Assembly: GCF_905220365.1 (NCBI RefSeq)
Contig: NC_061129.1
Coordinates: forward strand, 5,270,803-5,334,802
Length of the DNA: 64,000 nucleotides
Direction of reading: 5' to 3'
Source: Vanessa cardui
Taxonomy: Eukaryota > Arthropoda > Insecta > Lepidoptera > Nymphalidae
Part shown: piece by piece, positions 61,801 to 64,000 of the stretch
Numbering within the stretch: the first letter of the stretch is position 1
Layout: each line of letters opens with the position of its first letter
Notes under the pieces: model-generated
Database searches by the model: none
Seen by the model: the letters and a program-made list of their open reading frames with translations, nothing else
What the model was told of the DNA's origin: nothing
Made by a program: the position numbers and the translations under genes

Positions 61801-62025
61801 ACTGAAAACGGCGAGAACGCTTGTATTAACTTATGATTATTAATGTATTTTATTAACTCTTGTGTTATAGGAAAGTGCACGGCTTCAATTCAGTAACGGA
61901 GTTGTACAAATGGAGTTCGTCAGCCTTCTACCTACAAAATATAAAGACACCAATGATATTTATAAACGCCCGAGATGATCCGATTGTACCCGAACCGCTG
62001 CTGCCTCACATCAGAGAATTTGTCA
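46255..62025 (+). CDS. ABHD2: ABHD2-type alpha/beta hydrolase (monoacylglycerol lipase), 3' end beyond window
   Basis: Membrane-bound serine hydrolase; the vertebrate ABHD2 hydrolyses monoacylglycerols such as 2-AG. Exons seen: 46255-46409, 47023-47195, 47742-47909, 53631-53814, 60968-61162 and 61871-62025, in consistent phase (343 codons). An N-terminal membrane helix (residues 1-17, VLLAVIAVILCVLF) precedes TRLWGFSGHVQTILHS, the ICPGIGNTSESVYIR loop, LNHIGALNSVPVTGARIFSYG, and the nucleophile elbow GFSLGGN in exon 4. The acid region FINARDDPIVPEPLL is in exon 6. The catalytic His (normally in a HGGHLGF block) must be in a following exon. The donor at 62026 is good and no such exon appears before 64000. 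Introns 3 and 4 (5.7 and 7.2 kb) are full of transposable elements. Confidence 0.94.
48687..48740. repeat. 54-nt hairpin in ABHD2 intron 3
   Basis: GAAAATTGAATTATT pairs perfectly with AATAATTCAATTTTC. A 3x3 internal loop (GTG/AAT) follows, then TCCAAGT/ACTTGGA around a TTTT loop. The size and shape are like a short pre-miRNA, but the outer stem is almost pure A/T. Confidence 0.8.
49922..50220 (-). mobile_element. tRNA-headed SINE, family A, copy 1
   Basis: On the minus strand: CTGAGATGGCCCAGTGGTTAG head, a GGTTCAAACTT B-box variant, TTCATCTCGTGCTCAGCGGTG, AACCTGCATGTGACAAATTTC, CCGCATTGGAACAGCGTGGTGG, and the CAGCAGTGGGAATTTACAGGCTG tail. Near full length. Confidence 0.9.
50803..51240. mobile_element. 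MITE, copy 2
   Basis: 438 bp with ends TAGGCTCTTTGAC and GTCAAATAGCCTA, aligned along its length to 14364-14793. It differs from copy 1 by a small insertion (TCTGTGGTACATATAGTAGG block) and many substitutions. No coding capacity. Confidence 0.85.
51300..51840 (-). mobile_element. LINE 3'-end fragment, copy 2
   Basis: Reverse-complement match to 1081-1453 with a fuller 5' extension (to about 51840). The 3' end on the minus strand is GAATAAAGTTTATTTTGATTTTG, a short tandem tail typical of non-LTR elements. It abuts the MITE. Confidence 0.75.
51842..52055 (-). mobile_element. worn SINE, family A
   Basis: Recognisable blocks are ACACATGTGGCAGAATTTCATTGAAATT, CAGGTTTCCGTACGATGTTTTCCTTC and GATCACGAGATGAATTGTAAACACAAATTAAGCACA. 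The tRNA-like head is decayed. Confidence 0.65.
54532..54837 (+). mobile_element. tRNA-headed SINE, family A, copy 2
   Basis: GAGATGGCCCAGTGGTTAGAACGCGTGCATCTTAACC head through the TAGCCCAGCAGTGGGAAATT tail. It is flanked by a target-site duplication TATTATAAAT at 54519-54528 and 54838-54847. Confidence 0.9.
57131..57727. mobile_element. long foldback element (about 223-bp arms, 149-bp loop)
   Basis: The left arm 57131-57353 and right arm 57503-57727 are inverted copies that differ at only a few positions. Both contain AAAACCGACTTCAAACAAAAC, TGAATATGCACGAAAAAGTA, GAGTCTTCCTAAGTTAAATG and CGATTATATCATGTAGTTAT. The loop has no gene. A related short end (GGAAGTCGGTTGAAAAC, 58844-58860) suggests a larger composite element reaching about 58860. 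Confidence 0.9.
58085..58325 (+). mobile_element. Helitron-like 3' fragment
   Basis: TTTAAATCTACGCAACGGATTTTGATGCGG and the end GTGCGAAGCCGGGGTGGGTAGCTAG followed by T resemble lepidopteran Helitron tails, which end CTRR before a T. No Rep/helicase coding is seen. Family assignment is from memory of the motif. Confidence 0.45.
58772..58814. repeat. A43 homopolymer
   Basis: Uninterrupted run of 43 A. It probably lies within the composite element ending near 58860. Its length is likely to vary between individuals and reads. Confidence 0.9.
60372..60560 (+). mobile_element. worn dispersed-repeat fragment, copy 3
   Basis: Blocks TTCTTACATTGCCAATGCGCCAA, CCTAAGATGCTATGTCTCTTG and CCTGTAGTTACACTGACTTA match 15100-15200 and 22600-22700 in order, with many changes and small losses. 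Confidence 0.6.
60625..60915 (+). mobile_element. tRNA-headed SINE, family A, copy 3
   Basis: Head GAGATGGCCCAGTGGTTAGAAC, B-box GGTTCAAACCC, and tail TAGCAGTGGGAATTTACAGGCTGTTGTTGTT. Target-site duplication ATGTATAATATT at 60608-60619 and 60916-60927. It ends 50 bp before ABHD2 exon 5. Confidence 0.9.
61262..61471 (+). mobile_element. tRNA-headed SINE, family B, copy 3
   Basis: The head is truncated, but TTTTCATGGATACGGCAATC, GGTCCCGGGTTCGATTCCCG and the CATTGGGATCAGAGTAATATATGT end are clear. It lies in sense orientation in ABHD2 intron 5. Confidence 0.8.
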
Positions 62026-64000
62026 GTGAGTATATTAAAAAAAAAAAAAACTTTTAAAAAATATAATTATAAAGTATTCAAAATTCGAATACTAAATTAA
62101 AAAAAAAATTATGCAAGACAAATTCGAGGCCGAATTCTTACTTGCCGCTGTTACACTTGACAAATAAATTATACGTTACAATATGTTGGTAGTGAGTGCG
62201 AACGAGCGAGCGAATAATTTAAAGTAACTATTTCAACGTTTTATATTAATACAAATACTTAAGATACTAATGAATATGTACATGCAATGTACACGGACCA
62301 AGTAATGAAGGGCATTCATTTCAATTGGAAATAAAATAATTTTATTTTTGACTTGACACTGCGACAAAAAAAATATATTAAGAGAAAGAACACACTATAT
62401 TATTTTCAGTGTTGTACATTGTCATTGAATTGTCAGCAGTGTACCAACACATGCTGAGTGACCTTCCTTATGTGTCGGTTTCGAGAATCAGCGGGGAAAC
62501 ATACAATAACCTACAAAGTTTTCAGTGACCGCCTTTTATACGAACAACAGTCACATCTATAATATAATGTAAAATAAACTACCATTATTATAAGTATTGA
62601 CTAATTAAATAAATACATGCCTCTTCCTCTGAAACTGTCCTTTGTATGTACAAAGTAAAAAAAAAGTTAAACTCTTATATATAATATAACAACAGTAATA
62701 CTATATCTTTGTTTGCAAAGCATGTTCACACAAACCGCTGAAACCATTACGGGATTACAGTAACCGATAACGACTTAGGTTCGATACTAAAGTAGGTAGA
62801 ATCACGGTTTCATAGCGTTCAATAGTAAATTGCAAGGTTAGGAGTTACACGGATTCCGTGTTTGTAAAAAAACATTATAATGTTATTATTTAATATTTTA
62901 AAAGTTACCGATTCAAGTAAATAAATCATAGCTTTTTGATTGAAATAAAAAAGTAATTAATTCATGATAATATAATTATTAGGTTGTTCACTTGTCGCTT
63001 CTGTTTGTCTAGAGCCCCCACTGCTTTGTGGCCCAGGGGCCTCCACGCCTTTAAATCTGGCTCTATATGTAATCAGCCGTCGCAAACTACTTCACGGTCA
63101 AATATCGTAAAATAAGGAAACGCAACTGCTATCTAATGCGACGGTCACTAAATGGTCTAATTAATGGAACTTGACCTTTTGCAAAGGTGCACTCGGTTCA
63201 TACGAGTAGAATTATATAGATCATTTAAGGACAAGGATAATCTTGAGGGAATCGAAATGTATGGAAAGAAAATCTGAATCATGTAATATTTGTAGTATAT
63301 AAAGGAGCAGAGGGGGCGGGGTGGTTATTGGTTTGTTAATAAATTTAGCCAATATGCTTATGTATGAAAATTAAACATACGAATACTAAAACTTATGTAT
63401 GAATAGTGTAAGACGATTTTTGTCCCAATGACAAACTCCAATTCTTACAGACGTAAAATAAATAAATATTCGACAACATCACATACATTACTCTGATCCC
63501 ACTGTAAGTAGTTAAAGCACTTGTGTTATGAAAGATCAGAAGTAACGACGGTACCACAAACACCCAGAACCAATAAACTAATGAATTTTCTACATCGACT
63601 CGGCCGGAAATCGAGCCCGGGACACCGGTGTACACACTACTCGACCACAAAGGTCGTTATAATGTATTTGACATTAAAATATAATTTTGTCGTCAAATGT
63701 TAACGATGAAATAAAAGGAAAATAATAATCACAGTAAGTCTCACAAACACAGGTTTTGAATGTCCTAAAAATATTTAAGATTTTAAGTATTTAAGATTTG
63801 AGTAATTTTCTTTTATATTTTATTTATAATAGACATTCAAAAATTAAAATCAAATTCAGTTTTCCAATATCCCCAACATTTTTTCTTTCTTGAATTATAT
63901 AAATAATGTAATAATAAATGGTATGGATCAATGAAGTGGCGCAGTCCACCGCAATCGATATTAAACGATTCCCACGTGTCTGAAACATTTGTGATATGGA
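62026..64000 (+). other. start of ABHD2 intron 6
   Basis: Begins with GTGAGT after exon 6 and continues to the window edge. It contains the SINE at 63459-63657 and a short GC-rich repeat scrap near 63010-63065. No further ABHD2 exon was found. Confidence 0.6.
63459..63657 (-). mobile_element. tRNA-headed SINE, family B, copy 4
   Basis: On the minus strand: ACGACCTTTGTGGTCGAGTAG head, GGGCTCGATTTCCGGCCGAG B-box region with substitutions, and CATTACTCTGATCCC (plus strand) near the tail. Older than copies 1 and 2. Confidence 0.8.

Noticed and set aside
63010..63065. GC-rich segment with GGGGCCTCCACGCC near the right edge
   Set aside because: Looks like a worn repeat fragment. No second copy in the window and no structure to support a call.

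Overview
The window looks like a lepidopteran (butterfly or moth) nuclear genome. It is strongly AT-rich, its genes are split by GT-AG introns, and its introns are crowded with tRNA-headed SINEs, LINE 3' ends, a MITE pair and Helitron-like tails of types I associate with Lepidoptera. The identified proteins are conserved animal ones. There is no sign of bacterial sequence, a CRISPR array or a free-standing RNA gene. All exon boundaries were read by eye from splice signals and protein homology.

Layout, left to right. (1) 1-10.6 kb: two short plus-strand terminal exons (2614-2670 and 10027-10083), each followed by a poly(A) signal. They flank a complete minus-strand uricase gene (3937-6273, 5 coding exons, TATA/Inr promoter). 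(2) 10.6-23.3 kb: a 600-residue MPP/PALS-type MAGUK, orthologous to Drosophila varicose, in 12 coding exons starting at a CpG-rich promoter. Its introns hold a MITE, SINEs, tandem arrays and a duplicated splice acceptor. (3) 25.0-26.7 kb: the 3' four exons of tubulin polyglutamylase complex subunit 2 (minus), with a non-canonical donor. (4) 27.6-29.4 kb: an intronless DUS3L-type tRNA-dihydrouridine synthase (plus). (5) 30.4-35.0 kb: a DDX5/DDX17 (p68/Rm62)-type DEAD-box helicase (minus) with a long RS/Pro/Gly-rich tail and a GC-rich island in one intron. (6) 36.6-40.7 kb: Polycomb protein Asx (plus), complete from start codon to PHD finger. (7) 45.3-45.6 kb: an unidentified 92-codon ORF (minus). 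(8) 46.3-62.0 kb and beyond: an ABHD2-type alpha/beta hydrolase (plus) whose last exon or exons, with the catalytic His, lie past the right edge.

The genes do not form one pathway. TPGS2/DUS3L and DDX17/Asx are head-to-head pairs, while DUS3L/DDX17 are convergent. DUS3L (tRNA modification) and DDX17 (RNA remodelling) are both RNA-acting. Asx is the chromatin partner of the PR-DUB deubiquitinase. Varicose is a septate-junction scaffold, uricase is a peroxisomal purine-catabolism enzyme, and ABHD2 is a lipid hydrolase.

I see no clear new multi-gene system. The most distinctive observations are structural. They include a tandemly duplicated splice acceptor split by a SINE, an in-frame 25-codon exon inside the guanylate-kinase domain, and a 57-bp duplication over the varicose stop codon. 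Others are a GA (instead of GT) donor in TPGS2, a roughly 0.6-kb foldback element, several perfect short hairpins, and a GC-rich island in a DDX17 intron sharing a palindromic motif with the varicose promoter.
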